In this document: in pieces, positions 48,511 to 56,936 of the stretch | Layout of the letters: each line of letters begins with the position of its first letter | How positions within the stretch are numbered: position 1 is the stretch's first letter | NCBI GenBank assembly: GCA_902825985.1 | Contig: CADEDC010000004.1 | Coordinates: 6,686 to 70,685 of the forward strand | Source: an uncultured Acidobacteriota bacterium | GTDB lineage: Bacteria > Acidobacteriota > Vicinamibacteria > Vicinamibacterales > CAVVIG01 | DNA: 64,000 bases | Reading direction: 5' to 3' | The notes under the pieces: generated by a model | What the model saw: the letters and a program-made list of their open reading frames with translations, nothing else | What the model was told of the DNA's origin: nothing | Database searches by the model: none | Program-made: the position numbers and the translations under genes

Positions 48511-49497
48511 ATGAAGCTGACACGCTGGCAGCGGGCGGCTGAGCGCAGTGCGACGCGTGCGACCCGGGCGCGTGGCACCGCGGGCAGGCGCAGCCTGCGG
48601 TGGCGACAGTTGTGCGGGATCGGCGTACTGCTCCTCCTACCCGCCCTACCCGCCCTACCCGCCCTACCCGGCCTACCCGGCCCACCCGGCCCACCCGGCC
48701 TACCCGCCCTACCCGGCCGACCCAGCCGACCCGAACCCGGCCCGTCGAGCCTACGCCTCCTCTCCCCCGTGCGTGCCCAATCGCGTGAGCCCGAACGGCG
48801 CGGGCCGGGGGCGCCGCCGCGCATCGCGCCGCTGCGGCCGCAGCCGCCCGAGCGCCCGGTGCCGCCGGCGCTGCGCCAGCAGCGGAACGGACGGCTGTTT
48901 CCGCCGCTGGATCTCGGACTGCTCGAAGGCCCCGATCGTGAAGCGTGGCAGAAGCCGGATCAGATCATGGACGCTCTCGGCATCGCCGACGGTGCGGTCG
49001 TCGCCGACCTCGGCGCCGGCGGCGGCTGGTTCACGATCCGGCTGGCGCGGCGCGTCGGTCCGAACGGCCTCGTCTACGCGCAGGACATCCAGGAGGAGAT
49101 GATCGACGTCATCCGCCGGCGGGTCGAGCGCGAGAACCTGACGAACGTCGAGACGGTGCTCGGCACGGCAACCGACCCGAGGCTGCCACGCGGTCTCGAT
49201 GCGGTGCTGATCGTCAACGCCTACAACGAGATGAACGACCCGTCGCGCCCCGACGTCATCCTGACGCTGCTGCGCAACCTCACGGCGGCCCTGAAACCGC
49301 AGGGCCGCATCGGCGTCATCGATTTCACCGCCGGCAGCGGCGGCCCTGGTCCGGCTGCTGCCGAGCGGGTGCCACCGGACGCCGTCATCGCGACCACTGC
49401 GGCGGCTGGCCTGCGGCTCGTCGCGCGTGAGCTGGTGCCGCCCTACCAGTACCTGCTCGTGTTCAGCCGCGATGGCAGTGCCCGCGAGTCACCATGA
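48511..49497 (+). CDS. Class I SAM methyltransferase with repetitive N-terminus
   Basis: 328 residues. After a basic start and a hydrophobic segment, residues about 43-75 are a low-complexity run of LPA/LPG/PPG triplets encoded by a 9-bp tandem repeat. A Pro/Arg-rich linker leads to a methyltransferase domain (about 145-320): motif [18 protein letters not shown], the acidic residue in [11 protein letters not shown], motif [13 protein letters not shown], and IGVIDFTAG. The N-terminus (hydrophobic run then VRAQSREPE) could be a signal or anchor, so it may be exported or membrane-bound. One base separates it from aspA, and its stop overlaps the thiD start (ATGA). Substrate unknown. Confidence 0.82.
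   Translation: MKLTRWQRAAERSATRATRARGTAGRRSLRWRQLCGIGVLLLLPALPALPALPGLPGPPGPPGLPALPGRPSRPEPGPSSLRLLSPVRAQSREPERRGPGAPPRIAPLRPQPPERPVPPALRQQRNGRLFPPLDLGLLEGPDREAWQKPDQIMDALGIADGAVVADLGAGGGWFTIRLARRVGPNGLVYAQDIQEEMIDVIRRRVERENLTNVETVLGTATDPRLPRGLDAVLIVNAYNEMNDPSRPDVILTLLRNLTAALKPQGRIGVIDFTAGSGGPGPAAAERVPPDAVIATTAAAGLRLVARELVPPYQYLLVFSRDGSARESP
48638..48736 (+). repeat. 9-bp tandem repeat, eleven units
   Basis: Units of TACCCG(C/G)CC: nine good copies (48638-48718: three TACCCGCCC, two TACCCGGCC, two CACCCGGCC, TACCCGCCC, TACCCGGCC) and two degenerate ones starting GACCC to 48736. The unit is three codons, so copy-number change keeps the methyltransferase frame. All three forward frames are open across it. 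Confidence 0.9.
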
Positions 49498-50336
49498 GCG
49501 TCCCAGCGATCCCCGCCACCCCGGTGTCGGCCCCGGTGCGCGTCGTACTGACCATCGCCGGCAGCGACTCCGGCGCGGGAGCCGGCATCCAGGCCGACCT
49601 CAAGACGTTCGCCGCGCTCGGCGTGTACGGCACCAGTGCCATCACCGCCATCACCGCGCAGAACACGGTGGGCGTCACCACCGCCATGGCGCTGCCCGCC
49701 GATCTCGTGACGGCGCAGATCGAGGCGGTGGCGGCCGACTTCCCGCTGCGTGCCACCAAGACCGGCATGCTCGGGAACACCGCCATCGTCGAAGCCGTCG
49801 TCGCCGCCATCGATGAACTCGAGCTGCCGCTGGTCGTGGTCGATCCGGTGATGGTCGCGAAGAGTGGCGACCGGCTCGTCGACGAGGATGGCGTCCGGGC
49901 GATCTGCGCCGGGCTGCTGCCGCGCGCGCTGGTCGTCACGCCGAATATCCCGGAGGCCGAGGCGCTCAGCGGCATCCCGATCCGGTCGCTCGCCGATGCA
50001 CGCGAGGCAGCGCGGCGGATTCACGGCATGGGCCCGTCGGTCATCATCAAGGGCGGCCACATGGCGGGCGACGACCTCGTCGACCTGCTGTTTCACGACG
50101 GCACGTTCGTGCCCTTTCACACCACCCGGATCCAGACCCGCAACACCCACGGCACCGGCTGCACCTTCGCGGCGGCGGTGGCCGCGCACCTGGCGATCGG
50201 CCACGGGCTGCCCGAAGCGACCAGCCGGGCGCAGGCGTACGTGGCCGGTGCCATCCGCCATGGCCTGGCGGTCGGGCAGGGACACGGCCCGCTCGACCAC
50301 TTCTGGAACACCCGAGGGTCTATACTGGCACGGTGA
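49494..50336 (+). CDS. thiD: Hydroxymethylpyrimidine/phosphomethylpyrimidine kinase
   Basis: 280 residues, the usual length of ThiD. Ribokinase-like fold: [23 protein letters not shown] at the N-terminus, [32 protein letters not shown] and the anion hole/catalytic [20 protein letters not shown]. It phosphorylates HMP and HMP-P in thiamine synthesis or salvage. ATG 49494 overlaps the previous stop (ATGA), and its stop overlaps the moaE start, so it sits in a coupled gene run. No other thiamine genes are seen. Confidence 0.94.
   Translation: MSVPAIPATPVSAPVRVVLTIAGSDSGAGAGIQADLKTFAALGVYGTSAITAITAQNTVGVTTAMALPADLVTAQIEAVAADFPLRATKTGMLGNTAIVEAVVAAIDELELPLVVVDPVMVAKSGDRLVDEDGVRAICAGLLPRALVVTPNIPEAEALSGIPIRSLADAREAARRIHGMGPSVIIKGGHMAGDDLVDLLFHDGTFVPFHTTRIQTRNTHGTGCTFAAAVAAHLAIGHGLPEATSRAQAYVAGAIRHGLAVGQGHGPLDHFWNTRGSILAR
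50321..50326 (+). promoter_or_regulatory. Candidate internal -10 box before moaE
   Basis: TATACT inside the 3' end of thiD begins exactly 12 bases before GTG 50333. It could give moaE-moaD-prfA-prmC a promoter of their own, leaderless for moaE. Confidence 0.4.
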
Positions 50337-50827
50337 TGACTCCGCTTCTGGCGATCGGACCGGCGCCGCTGGCGCTCGAGCCGCTCGTGGCGGCCGTGTG
50401 CGAGGCACAGGCCGGTGAGCCTGGAGCTGATGGGGCGGTCGTGACCTTTCTCGGCCTGGTCCGCAACCACAACATCGGCCGGAAGGTGCTCTACCTCGAC
50501 TACGAGGCCTACGAACCGCTGGCCGTCAAGTCGTTCGAACGGATCGGCGACGAGATCGGCGAACGCTGGCCCGGCGTCCGAATGGGGGTGCACCATCGCA
50601 CCGGCACCATCGCCATCGGCGAGGCCAGCGTCGTCATCGTGACGGCGTCGCCGCACCGTGCGGCGGCGTTTGCCGCGTGCCGGTACACCATCGAACGGAT
50701 CAAGCAGATCTCGCCGATCTGGAAACATGAGCACTTCGAGGGCGGCGACGTCTGGATTGAGGGCGCGACGGCCGATCCGGCCGATGCCGCCGCCGTCGCC
50801 GCAGCAGAGAAGGCGGCGTGCGCATAA
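50333..50827 (+). CDS. moaE: Molybdopterin synthase catalytic subunit MoaE
   Basis: 164 residues. GAVVTFLGLVRNHNIGRKVLYLDYEAYEPLA, ARG/His-rich MGVHHRTGTIAIGEASVVIVTAS, HRAAAFAACRYTIERIKQISPIWKHE are standard MoaE blocks; the two Lys (K in RIKQ and in IWKHE) are the catalytic ones. With MoaD it inserts sulfur into precursor Z to make molybdopterin. The start is GTG 50333 (GTGA overlap with thiD) or the ATG that follows at once. moaD overlaps its end by ten bases. Confidence 0.93.
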   Translation: MMTPLLAIGPAPLALEPLVAAVCEAQAGEPGADGAVVTFLGLVRNHNIGRKVLYLDYEAYEPLAVKSFERIGDEIGERWPGVRMGVHHRTGTIAIGEASVVIVTASPHRAAAFAACRYTIERIKQISPIWKHEHFEGGDVWIEGATADPADAAAVAAAEKAACA

Positions 50828-51183
50828 CCATTCGGCTGTTCGCACGCCTGCGCGAGATTGTCGGGGCGGCCGAAATCGCCCGAACCGTCGACCCGGGCGC
50901 AACCGTCGGTAGCCTCTGGCAGCAGCTCGCCCGCGAGCACGCCGGTCTCGGCGAGTACGAGCGGTCGATCTCGTGCGCCGTGAACGCCGACTACGCACGG
51001 ATGAACCGCGAGCTGGCCGACGGCGACGAGGTCGCCTTCCTGCCGCCGGTCTCCGGCGGCCAGGAAACGCCGACCGACCAACCAGCGGCTCGCCCGCCGC
51101 GGCGCGCGAGCCGACGCACGAGCGCAACCGGGCGCGCTGAGGCCGGGACGATATCCCGGAGTGAACGATGTTCGACAAGCTGA
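50818..51183 (+). CDS. moaD: MoaD sulfur carrier with C-terminal extension
   Basis: 121 residues. The first 81 are a normal MoaD ubiquitin-like fold ([17 protein letters not shown] ... [11 protein letters not shown]). The diglycine (Gly 80-81), which must be C-terminal to be adenylated and thiocarboxylated, is followed here by 40 further residues ([16 protein letters not shown]...) that are Arg/Thr/Ser-rich. The codon after the diglycine is CAG, one C-to-T change from TAG. The tail runs 16 bases into prfA. Either the tail is cut off, this copy cannot be activated, or it is a recent stop loss or sequencing error. Start GTG 50818 overlaps moaE. Confidence 0.85.
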   Translation: MRITIRLFARLREIVGAAEIARTVDPGATVGSLWQQLAREHAGLGEYERSISCAVNADYARMNRELADGDEVAFLPPVSGGQETPTDQPAARPPRRASRRTSATGRAEAGTISRSERCSTS

Positions 51184-52238
51184 GCGCAATCGAGCACCAG
51201 TACGAGGATCTCGTCGCCCTGCTCGGCTCCGCCGAGGTGCAGAGCGACGCCGGGTTGTACCGGAAGTACGCCAAGGCGCTCGCCGAGATCGAGCCGACCG
51301 TGACGGCGTTCCGCGACTACCAGGCCATCTCGCACGACATCGCCCAGACGGAAGAACTGGTCGCGGGCGGCGATCCGGACATGCGCGAACTGGCGCAGCA
51401 GGAGCTCAAGTCGCTGGTCGCGCGACGTGAGTCGCTCGTCGCCGAATTGAAGGTGCTGCTCGTTCCGAAGGACCCGAACGACGAGAAGAACGTCGTCCTC
51501 GAGATCCGCGCCGGCACCGGCGGCGACGAAGCCGCGCTGTTCGCCGGCGAGCTGTTCCGGATGTACGCGAAGTTCGCCGAACGGCACGGCTGGCGCATCG
51601 ACGTGATGTCGATGAGCGAGACAGGTATCGGCGGACTCAAGGAAGCCATCGCCGTGGTCGAGGGGCGCGGCGCTTACAGCAAGCTGAAGTACGAGAGCGG
51701 CGTCCACCGGGTGCAGCGCGTGCCGGCCACCGAAGCCAGTGGCCGCCTGCACACCTCCACCGCCACCGTCGCCGTCCTGCCCGAAGCGGAAGACGTCGAC
51801 ATCACCATCGCCGAGAAGGACCTCCGCATCGACACCTTCTGCTCGAGCGGACCCGGCGGCCAGAGCGTGAATACGACGTACTCGGCCGTGCGCATCACGC
51901 ACATCCCGACCGGCGTCGTCGTCTCGCAGCAGGATGAGAAATCGCAGATCAAGAACCGCGCGAAGGCGATGAAGGTGCTGCGCGCCCGCCTCTACGAGAT
52001 GGAACTGCAGAAGCAGCAGGATGCCATCGCCAAGGACCGCCGCAGCCAGGTCGGCACCGGTGAACGATCCGAGAAGATCCGGACGTATCACTACAAGGAG
52101 AACCGCGTGACCGACCACCGCATCAACTTCACCATCTACCGGCTCGACGCCGTACTCGACGGCGATCTCGAGGAACTGCTCGACGCACTCATCACGCACT
52201 ACAACGCCGAGAAATTGAAGGACGCCACCACCGCCTGA
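51168..52238 (+). CDS. prfA: Peptide chain release factor 1
   Basis: 356 residues, typical length. The catalytic GGQ is in [20 protein letters not shown], and the stop-codon reading PxT motif is PAT in [14 protein letters not shown], placing it as RF1 (UAA/UAG) not RF2. [15 protein letters not shown] (domain boundary) is also seen. CGGAGTGAACG lies before ATG 51168 inside the end of moaD. prmC, whose product methylates the GGQ Gln, follows 31 bases later. Confidence 0.97.
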   Translation: MFDKLSAIEHQYEDLVALLGSAEVQSDAGLYRKYAKALAEIEPTVTAFRDYQAISHDIAQTEELVAGGDPDMRELAQQELKSLVARRESLVAELKVLLVPKDPNDEKNVVLEIRAGTGGDEAALFAGELFRMYAKFAERHGWRIDVMSMSETGIGGLKEAIAVVEGRGAYSKLKYESGVHRVQRVPATEASGRLHTSTATVAVLPEAEDVDITIAEKDLRIDTFCSSGPGGQSVNTTYSAVRITHIPTGVVVSQQDEKSQIKNRAKAMKVLRARLYEMELQKQQDAIAKDRRSQVGTGERSEKIRTYHYKENRVTDHRINFTIYRLDAVLDGDLEELLDALITHYNAEKLKDATTA

Positions 52239-52269
52239 CCGGCGGATCGAAGCGCCCGCCATCCCACAC

Positions 52270-53169
52270 GTGCCGACGATTCACGCACTGGTCGCGCAGG
52301 CGCGGCGACGTCTGGTCGACGCTGGCATTCCCGGGTCGGAGGCCGAACTCGACGCGCGGCTCCTCGTCGACCACCTGCTCGGCTGGGACGCCGCCCGCTA
52401 CTTCGCCCACGGCGACGAAGCCGCGGATGGTGATCTCGTGACGCGCTACACCGCCGCCATCGAGCGCCGCGTCCGCCGCGAGCCGGTCGCCTACATCACC
52501 GGGGTGCAGGAGTTCTGGGGGCTGTCGTTCGAGGTCACGCCGGCCGTCCTCATCCCGCGGCCCGAGACGGAGCTCGTCATCGAGGCCGGGCTGGCCCATG
52601 TCGGCACCCGGCGTCCACTGCGGGTGGCCGACGTCTGCACCGGCAGCGGATGTCTCGCCGTGAGCCTGGCGGTCGAGTTGCCGGATGCCACCGTCACGGC
52701 CGCCGACATCTCGACCGGGGCGCTGGCCGTCGCGGCACGCAACGTCGCCCGACATCACGTCGGCGAGCGCGTCACGCTCCAGGCAACCGACCTGCTCGCC
52801 GATGTCGACGGACCGTTCGACCTGATCGTGTCGAACCCGCCGTACGTGGCCGAGACCGAGCGGGCAACGCTGCCGCAGGAAGTCGTCGAGCACGAACCGC
52901 TCGTCGCGTTGTTTGCCGGCGCGGACGGGCTGGCGCTGATTCGCCGGCTGGTGTCGCAGGCGGCATCGCGCCTGGCGCCCGGCGGTCTGCTGGTCTTCGA
53001 GTTCGGCTTCGGCCAGGCCGAGGCGATCGCCCGGCTGCTGCACGCGACGCCGCGGCTGTCGCTCGTGGAGCTGCGCGACGACCTGCAGCGCATTCCGCGA
53101 GTCGCGGTCGCGCGTGCCGCCGGCCGCTCTACACCGGGGCCGCCGGCAGTGACCACCGGCGGCAGCTGA
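52270..53169 (+). CDS. prmC: Release-factor glutamine methyltransferase PrmC
   Basis: 299 residues. N-terminal helical domain with EAELDARLLVDHLLGWD and RREPVAYITGVQEFWGL; Rossmann motif I VADVCTGSGCLAVSLA; catalytic NPPY in LIVSNPPYVAETE, which binds the Gln. It methylates the GGQ glutamine of release factors, and is placed next to prfA as in many bacteria. Start GTG 52270. The last 15 residues are Gly/Pro-rich. No ribosome site is clear. Confidence 0.95.
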   Translation: MPTIHALVAQARRRLVDAGIPGSEAELDARLLVDHLLGWDAARYFAHGDEAADGDLVTRYTAAIERRVRREPVAYITGVQEFWGLSFEVTPAVLIPRPETELVIEAGLAHVGTRRPLRVADVCTGSGCLAVSLAVELPDATVTAADISTGALAVAARNVARHHVGERVTLQATDLLADVDGPFDLIVSNPPYVAETERATLPQEVVEHEPLVALFAGADGLALIRRLVSQAASRLAPGGLLVFEFGFGQAEAIARLLHATPRLSLVELRDDLQRIPRVAVARAAGRSTPGPPAVTTGGS

Positions 53170-53198
53170 CGCCGCCATTGACTGACGGGTGATTCACC

Positions 53199-53537
53199 AT
53201 GTGTCTTTTCTGCAAGATCATCGCACGCGAGATACCGGCATCCATCGTCTACGAGGACGACCGGGTGCTCGCCTTCGACGACATCAATCCGCAGGCGCCG
53301 ACGCACGTGCTCGTGATTCCGAAGCGCCACATCGGAACGCTCAGCGAGCTGCAGCCGGATGACGATGGCATCGTCGGCGAGCTGGTGCGTCGGGCGGCGA
53401 TCCTCGCCGGCGAGCGTGGCATCGCCATCAGCGGCTTCCGGACCGTGTTCAACACCAACCGGGACGCCGGCCAGACGGTGTTCCACATCCACCTGCATCT
53501 GCTCGGCGGCCGTGGACTGGCCTGGCCGCCGGGCTGA
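53199..53537 (+). CDS. HIT-family nucleotide hydrolase (HinT-like)
   Basis: 112 residues. CLFCKIIAREIPASIVYEDD at the N-terminus, THVLVIPKRHIGTLSEL, and the HIT triad VFHIHLHLLGG. HinT-like enzymes hydrolyse phosphoramidates such as adenosine 5'-monophosphoramidate. ATG 53199 begins after GGGTGATTCACC; 29 bases after prmC. It ends three bases before the convergent HAD gene. Confidence 0.94.
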   Translation: MCLFCKIIAREIPASIVYEDDRVLAFDDINPQAPTHVLVIPKRHIGTLSELQPDDDGIVGELVRRAAILAGERGIAISGFRTVFNTNRDAGQTVFHIHLHLLGGRGLAWPPG

Positions 53538-53540
53538 CGA

Positions 53541-54236
53541 TCAGGGCAGCAGCGTGGTCAGTTCGCGGAGCGAGCGAATGATCGGCACGCCGCCGGCGAC
53601 GAGTTCGGCGGCCCTCGGATGCGGCGTGTCGTGGCGGTGCAGCAGGGCGGCCCGCATGCCGATGCGGCGCGCTCCCTCCACGTCGTGACGCACGCTGTCA
53701 CCGACCATCAGCGCGGCCGCGGCCGGCACGTCCATCAGATCGAGGACCGCGCGGAAGATGCTCGGGTGGGGCTTCATCAAGCCGTGCTCCGACGACGACA
53801 CGCTGGCGGCGATCAGCCCGTCGAGCTCGAAGTGCGCTTCGAACGACGCCAGGCTGCGATGCGAATTCGAGACCAGGCCGATGCGGAGCCCGGCGTCCAC
53901 GAGAGCTTTCAACACGTCGGCCACATCATCGTACAGTTCGAAGTGCTGGCAGGCCGCCCACTCCCGGTAGATCTCCCGGGCGCACGGGTCGATCTGATCG
54001 CCGCAGCCGCCCATCCGCTCGATGATGTGGCGCGTATAGCCGACGTACAGCTCCTGGTCGTAGGGAGCGTCTTCCGGCGGCTCGAGAATCGCCGCGGCGC
54101 TGGCGACCGCCGCGTCGAACGCCGCGGGGTCGACGTCGAAGCCGAACCGCCGGCAGAACGCCTGGTAGCCCGCGGCCTGGAACATCGGACCCGGGTAGAT
54201 CAGCGTGAAGTCGACATCGAACAGGACCGCCTTCAC
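53541..54236 (-). CDS. HAD-family hydrolase, REG-2/YjjG-like
   Basis: 231 residues. Motif I MKAVLFDVDFTLIYPG (Asp-x-Asp, with F in place of the usual G after the second Asp), motif II GLVSNSHRS, Lys in LMKPHPSIF and motif IV MVGDSVRHDVEGARRIGM. The C1 cap lies between motifs I and II. Likely a small-molecule phosphatase; substrate unknown. It lies three bases downstream of the M16 pair, probably the last gene of that operon. Confidence 0.85.
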   Translation of the reverse strand: MKAVLFDVDFTLIYPGPMFQAAGYQAFCRRFGFDVDPAAFDAAVASAAAILEPPEDAPYDQELYVGYTRHIIERMGGCGDQIDPCAREIYREWAACQHFELYDDVADVLKALVDAGLRIGLVSNSHRSLASFEAHFELDGLIAASVSSSEHGLMKPHPSIFRAVLDLMDVPAAAALMVGDSVRHDVEGARRIGMRAALLHRHDTPHPRAAELVAGGVPIIRSLRELTTLLP

Positions 54237-54239
54237 GAA

Positions 54240-55556
54240 TCAGGACGTCGCTTCGTACGGGCCCGTGATTACGACGCTGGCACGTGCCGGATCGAGCAGC
54301 CGGTGGGCCGCCGCCTGGACGTCACCCAGGGTGACGGCCGACAGGTAGTCGCGCAGGCGGACGTCGTAGTCGAGACCGAGGCCGAAGAATTCGGCCGTCT
54401 GCAGGAAGTTGGCGATGCCGGCGTTGGTTTCGAGCGCCCGCGGCATCGAGCCGATCAGGTACTGACGCGATTCCGCGAGCTCGCGCTCGGTCACCCCTTC
54501 GGCGCGGATCCGGTCCAGTTCCTCGTCGATCGAGGCGATGGCGCGATCGACATTGGCCGGGCTGACGCCGGCCCGGATGACGAGCGGCCCTTCGGACAGG
54601 TTGGCGTCGAGCCCGCTCGAGACGTAGTACGCCATCCCCTGCCGTTCGCGGATGCTGTCGCCCAGCCGGCCGCCCATGGCGTACTGGCCGAGGATGTTGT
54701 TCATCAGCGAGCAGGCGTAGTACGTCGGATCGCTCCGCTGGATGGTGACGAACCCGTACGCGATGTCGGCCTGCGACTTGTTCATCATCGGGACGACCAG
54801 CGTCCGCCGCTCGGTGATGGCAGCCGGAGGCGGAATCGCGATGGCGGGCGGCGTCGGGTTCGACCAGGCACCGAATACCCGGTTCGCGACGTCGACCGCG
54901 TGGCCGGTGTCGACGTCGCCGACGATGACCAGGCTGAGTTCGGCCGGGGCGAAACGCTCGCCGTGCAGCGCCAGCAGGCGGGCACGGGTCATCGTCTCGA
55001 CCGACTCGACGGTCCCCTTGGCCGGCCGGCCGTACGGATGCGTCCTGCCGTACAGGAGTGCGAGCAGTTCCTGCACTGCCTTGATATACGGGCTGTCGTC
55101 GTCCTGTGCGATCGCCGTGAGCACTTCGCCCTTGCGCAGGGTGAGCTCGGTGTCGGGTACCGCCGGCTCCATGAGCATCTCGCCGAGTACGCCGAGCACC
55201 GCGTCGAAGTCGGCAGACAGGCAGGTACAGACAATCGACAACTGGTGACGATTGACGCCGATCGACAGCGAGATGCCGCGGTTCTCGAGGGCCTCGGCCA
55301 GCTGATCGGCCGTGTGGTGCGCCGAGCCGCGGTCGATGACCCGCGACAGCACGAAGCTGGCGCCGACCGCGTCCGCCGGATCGCAGACCGTCCCGGCCCT
55401 GACCGCCAGATTGATCGTGACCGCCGGCGTCTTCCGCGTCTCCTTGGCGGTGACGACGACGCCGCTGGCCAGGAGGGTGCGGGCCGGCGCAAGCCGTGCG
55501 GCCGGCGTCGACACCGCGGCGGCGGGCAGCCGGCCGGACGAGGAATTCGAGGACAT
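54240..55556 (-). CDS. M16-family non-catalytic subunit
   Basis: 438 residues with the M16 fold: TLLASGVVVTAKETRKTPAVTINLAVRAGTV, FVLSRVIDRGSAHHTADQL, LHGERFAPAELSLVIVGDVD and GLDYDVRLRDYLSAVTLGDVQ. The zinc motif position reads RVIDR in place of HxxEH, so it should be the substrate-clamping partner of the neighbouring active subunit, as in MPP/processing-peptidase-like heterodimers. It starts 11 bases after the active subunit and ends before the HAD gene. No signal peptide. Confidence 0.87.
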   Translation of the reverse strand: MSSNSSSGRLPAAAVSTPAARLAPARTLLASGVVVTAKETRKTPAVTINLAVRAGTVCDPADAVGASFVLSRVIDRGSAHHTADQLAEALENRGISLSIGVNRHQLSIVCTCLSADFDAVLGVLGEMLMEPAVPDTELTLRKGEVLTAIAQDDDSPYIKAVQELLALLYGRTHPYGRPAKGTVESVETMTRARLLALHGERFAPAELSLVIVGDVDTGHAVDVANRVFGAWSNPTPPAIAIPPPAAITERRTLVVPMMNKSQADIAYGFVTIQRSDPTYYACSLMNNILGQYAMGGRLGDSIRERQGMAYYVSSGLDANLSEGPLVIRAGVSPANVDRAIASIDEELDRIRAEGVTERELAESRQYLIGSMPRALETNAGIANFLQTAEFFGLGLDYDVRLRDYLSAVTLGDVQAAAHRLLDPARASVVITGPYEATS

Positions 55557-55567
55557 GGTGGCGCGGC

Positions 55568-56908
55568 TCACTCGACGCTGACGTGCGCCGGCTCTTCGTG
55601 GACCGGCAGCGGATCGAAGCACCCAACTGTCCGGTTCGCCTCGGTCAGCATCGCTGCCGCCTGGGCGTTGACCTGCTCGACGGTGACATCGTCGATTTTC
55701 GACGCCGCGTCGACGTAGACGTCGCGACAGCCGATCGTCTCGAAATACCCGAGCTGATGCGCGATGTTGGTGATGCTGTCCGCATCGAACACGAGGCGCG
55801 CCTTCAGCTGTGTCTTCGCGGTCTCGACTTCGGCCGGCGTGACGCCGGCCGTCCGGACGAGCTCGAGCTCCTGCAGCAGCCGCGCCTCCACGGTGCTCAG
55901 CGACGTCCCGGACGTCGCCGTCGCCGACAGGACGTACAGGAACGGCTCTTCGGTCGGCAGCATGCTGCCCGATACCATCGACGCCAGACCGCTGCCGACC
56001 AGAGCGCGATACAGCCGTGAACGGCGCTGGGGCGGCGGGACACGGAAGCTGGACCACAGGTTGATCCCCTTGGCGCCCGTCAGGATGGCATCGAGAATCA
56101 GGGCAGGAAAGAACTCCGGGGCACCGGCCGCCGGCGCGTGAAAGCCTGCCTTCAGGTAGGCGGTCGTCCCCTCCTTGCGAATCGTGAGCCGTCGCTCACC
56201 GTTCTGTTCAGGTTCGACCGTGCGGTTCCGGTCGGGCACGGGCGCCGCCGGGATGCTGCCGAAATGCTGCTGGACGCGCCGCAGCACGTCCTCGGTGTCG
56301 AGATCGCCGACGACCACCAGCACGGCGTTGTTGGGGACGTAGTAGCGACGGTAGTAGCCGAAGAGATCGTCGCGCGTCATCGCCTCGAGGTCGGAGAGCC
56401 AGCCGATGGTCGGATGGCGATAGGGATGCGCCTTGAATGCGGTGGCCACCAGCTCCTGGTCGAGCAGCTGGTCGGGATCGTTCTCGCCGCCCTGCAGCTC
56501 GGAGATGATCACGGTGCGCTCGGAGTCGCAATCATCCGGGTGATAGAGGCAGCGGGCCATGCGCTCCGATTCGATGAACAGCATCCGGTCGAGCGCCTCG
56601 CGGCTGGCGGTCTCCAGATAGGTGGTCTGGTCGATCCAGGTGTAGCCGTTCCAGCTGCCGCCGAACTGCTCGATGATCCCCTTCACCTGGTCGCGCGGGA
56701 TGTTGGTCGTCCCCTTGAAGTTCATGTGCTCGACCCAGTGCGATACGCCGGTCAGTCCAGGGCGTTCGTCCTTCGACCCGACCTTGTACCAGCACCAGAC
56801 GGATGCGAGCGGCGCGGTGTGTTCCTCGCGCACGACCACCTTCAACCCGTTGGCCAGGGTGGCGACTCGTACCGGTGCGTGTGCTCGAGCTTCTGCCGAG
56901 GTGGCCAT
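55568..56908 (-). CDS. M16-family zinc peptidase, catalytic subunit
   Basis: 446 residues. LANGLKVVVREEHTAPLASVWCWYKVGSKDE, then the zinc motif HWVEHMNFKGT (His-x-x-Glu-His) and the third ligand in ERTVIISELQGGEND; the R/Y site is in YRRYYVPNNAVLVVVGDLD. With the inactive subunit downstream it forms a cytoplasmic processing-peptidase-like heterodimer (no signal peptide). ATG 56908 has a TATAAT box starting exactly 12 bases upstream and no ribosome site, so it is probably leaderless. Divergent from ileS with 28 bases between starts; an alternative start ten codons upstream would overlap the ileS ATG. Confidence 0.92.
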   Translation of the reverse strand: MATSAEARAHAPVRVATLANGLKVVVREEHTAPLASVWCWYKVGSKDERPGLTGVSHWVEHMNFKGTTNIPRDQVKGIIEQFGGSWNGYTWIDQTTYLETASREALDRMLFIESERMARCLYHPDDCDSERTVIISELQGGENDPDQLLDQELVATAFKAHPYRHPTIGWLSDLEAMTRDDLFGYYRRYYVPNNAVLVVVGDLDTEDVLRRVQQHFGSIPAAPVPDRNRTVEPEQNGERRLTIRKEGTTAYLKAGFHAPAAGAPEFFPALILDAILTGAKGINLWSSFRVPPPQRRSRLYRALVGSGLASMVSGSMLPTEEPFLYVLSATATSGTSLSTVEARLLQELELVRTAGVTPAEVETAKTQLKARLVFDADSITNIAHQLGYFETIGCRDVYVDAASKIDDVTVEQVNAQAAAMLTEANRTVGCFDPLPVHEEPAHVSVE

Positions 56909-56914
56909 CGGTTC

Positions 56915-56924
56915 ATTATAGAAT
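56915..56924. promoter_or_regulatory. Overlapping divergent -10 boxes of the M16 operon and ileS
   Basis: ATTATAGAAT: the minus strand reads TATAAT (56920 to 56915), exactly 12 bases before the M16 start. The plus strand reads TATAGAAT, whose TAGAAT (56919-56924) begins 18 bases before ileS. The gap is 28 bases. Confidence 0.55.
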
Positions 56925-56936
56925 CGACGGATATCC

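Noticed and set aside
48600-48736. CRISPR-like array
   Set aside because: The repeats are 9-bp units with no spacers; this is a tandem repeat within a coding sequence.
54240-55556. Second M16 gene as a decayed pseudogene
   Set aside because: Although HxxEH is lost, the frame, length and conserved non-catalytic blocks are intact, as in inactive partner subunits of M16 heterodimers.
53619-55718. 699-codon frame opposite the HAD and M16 genes
   Set aside because: No recognisable fold; two well-supported genes are on the other strand.
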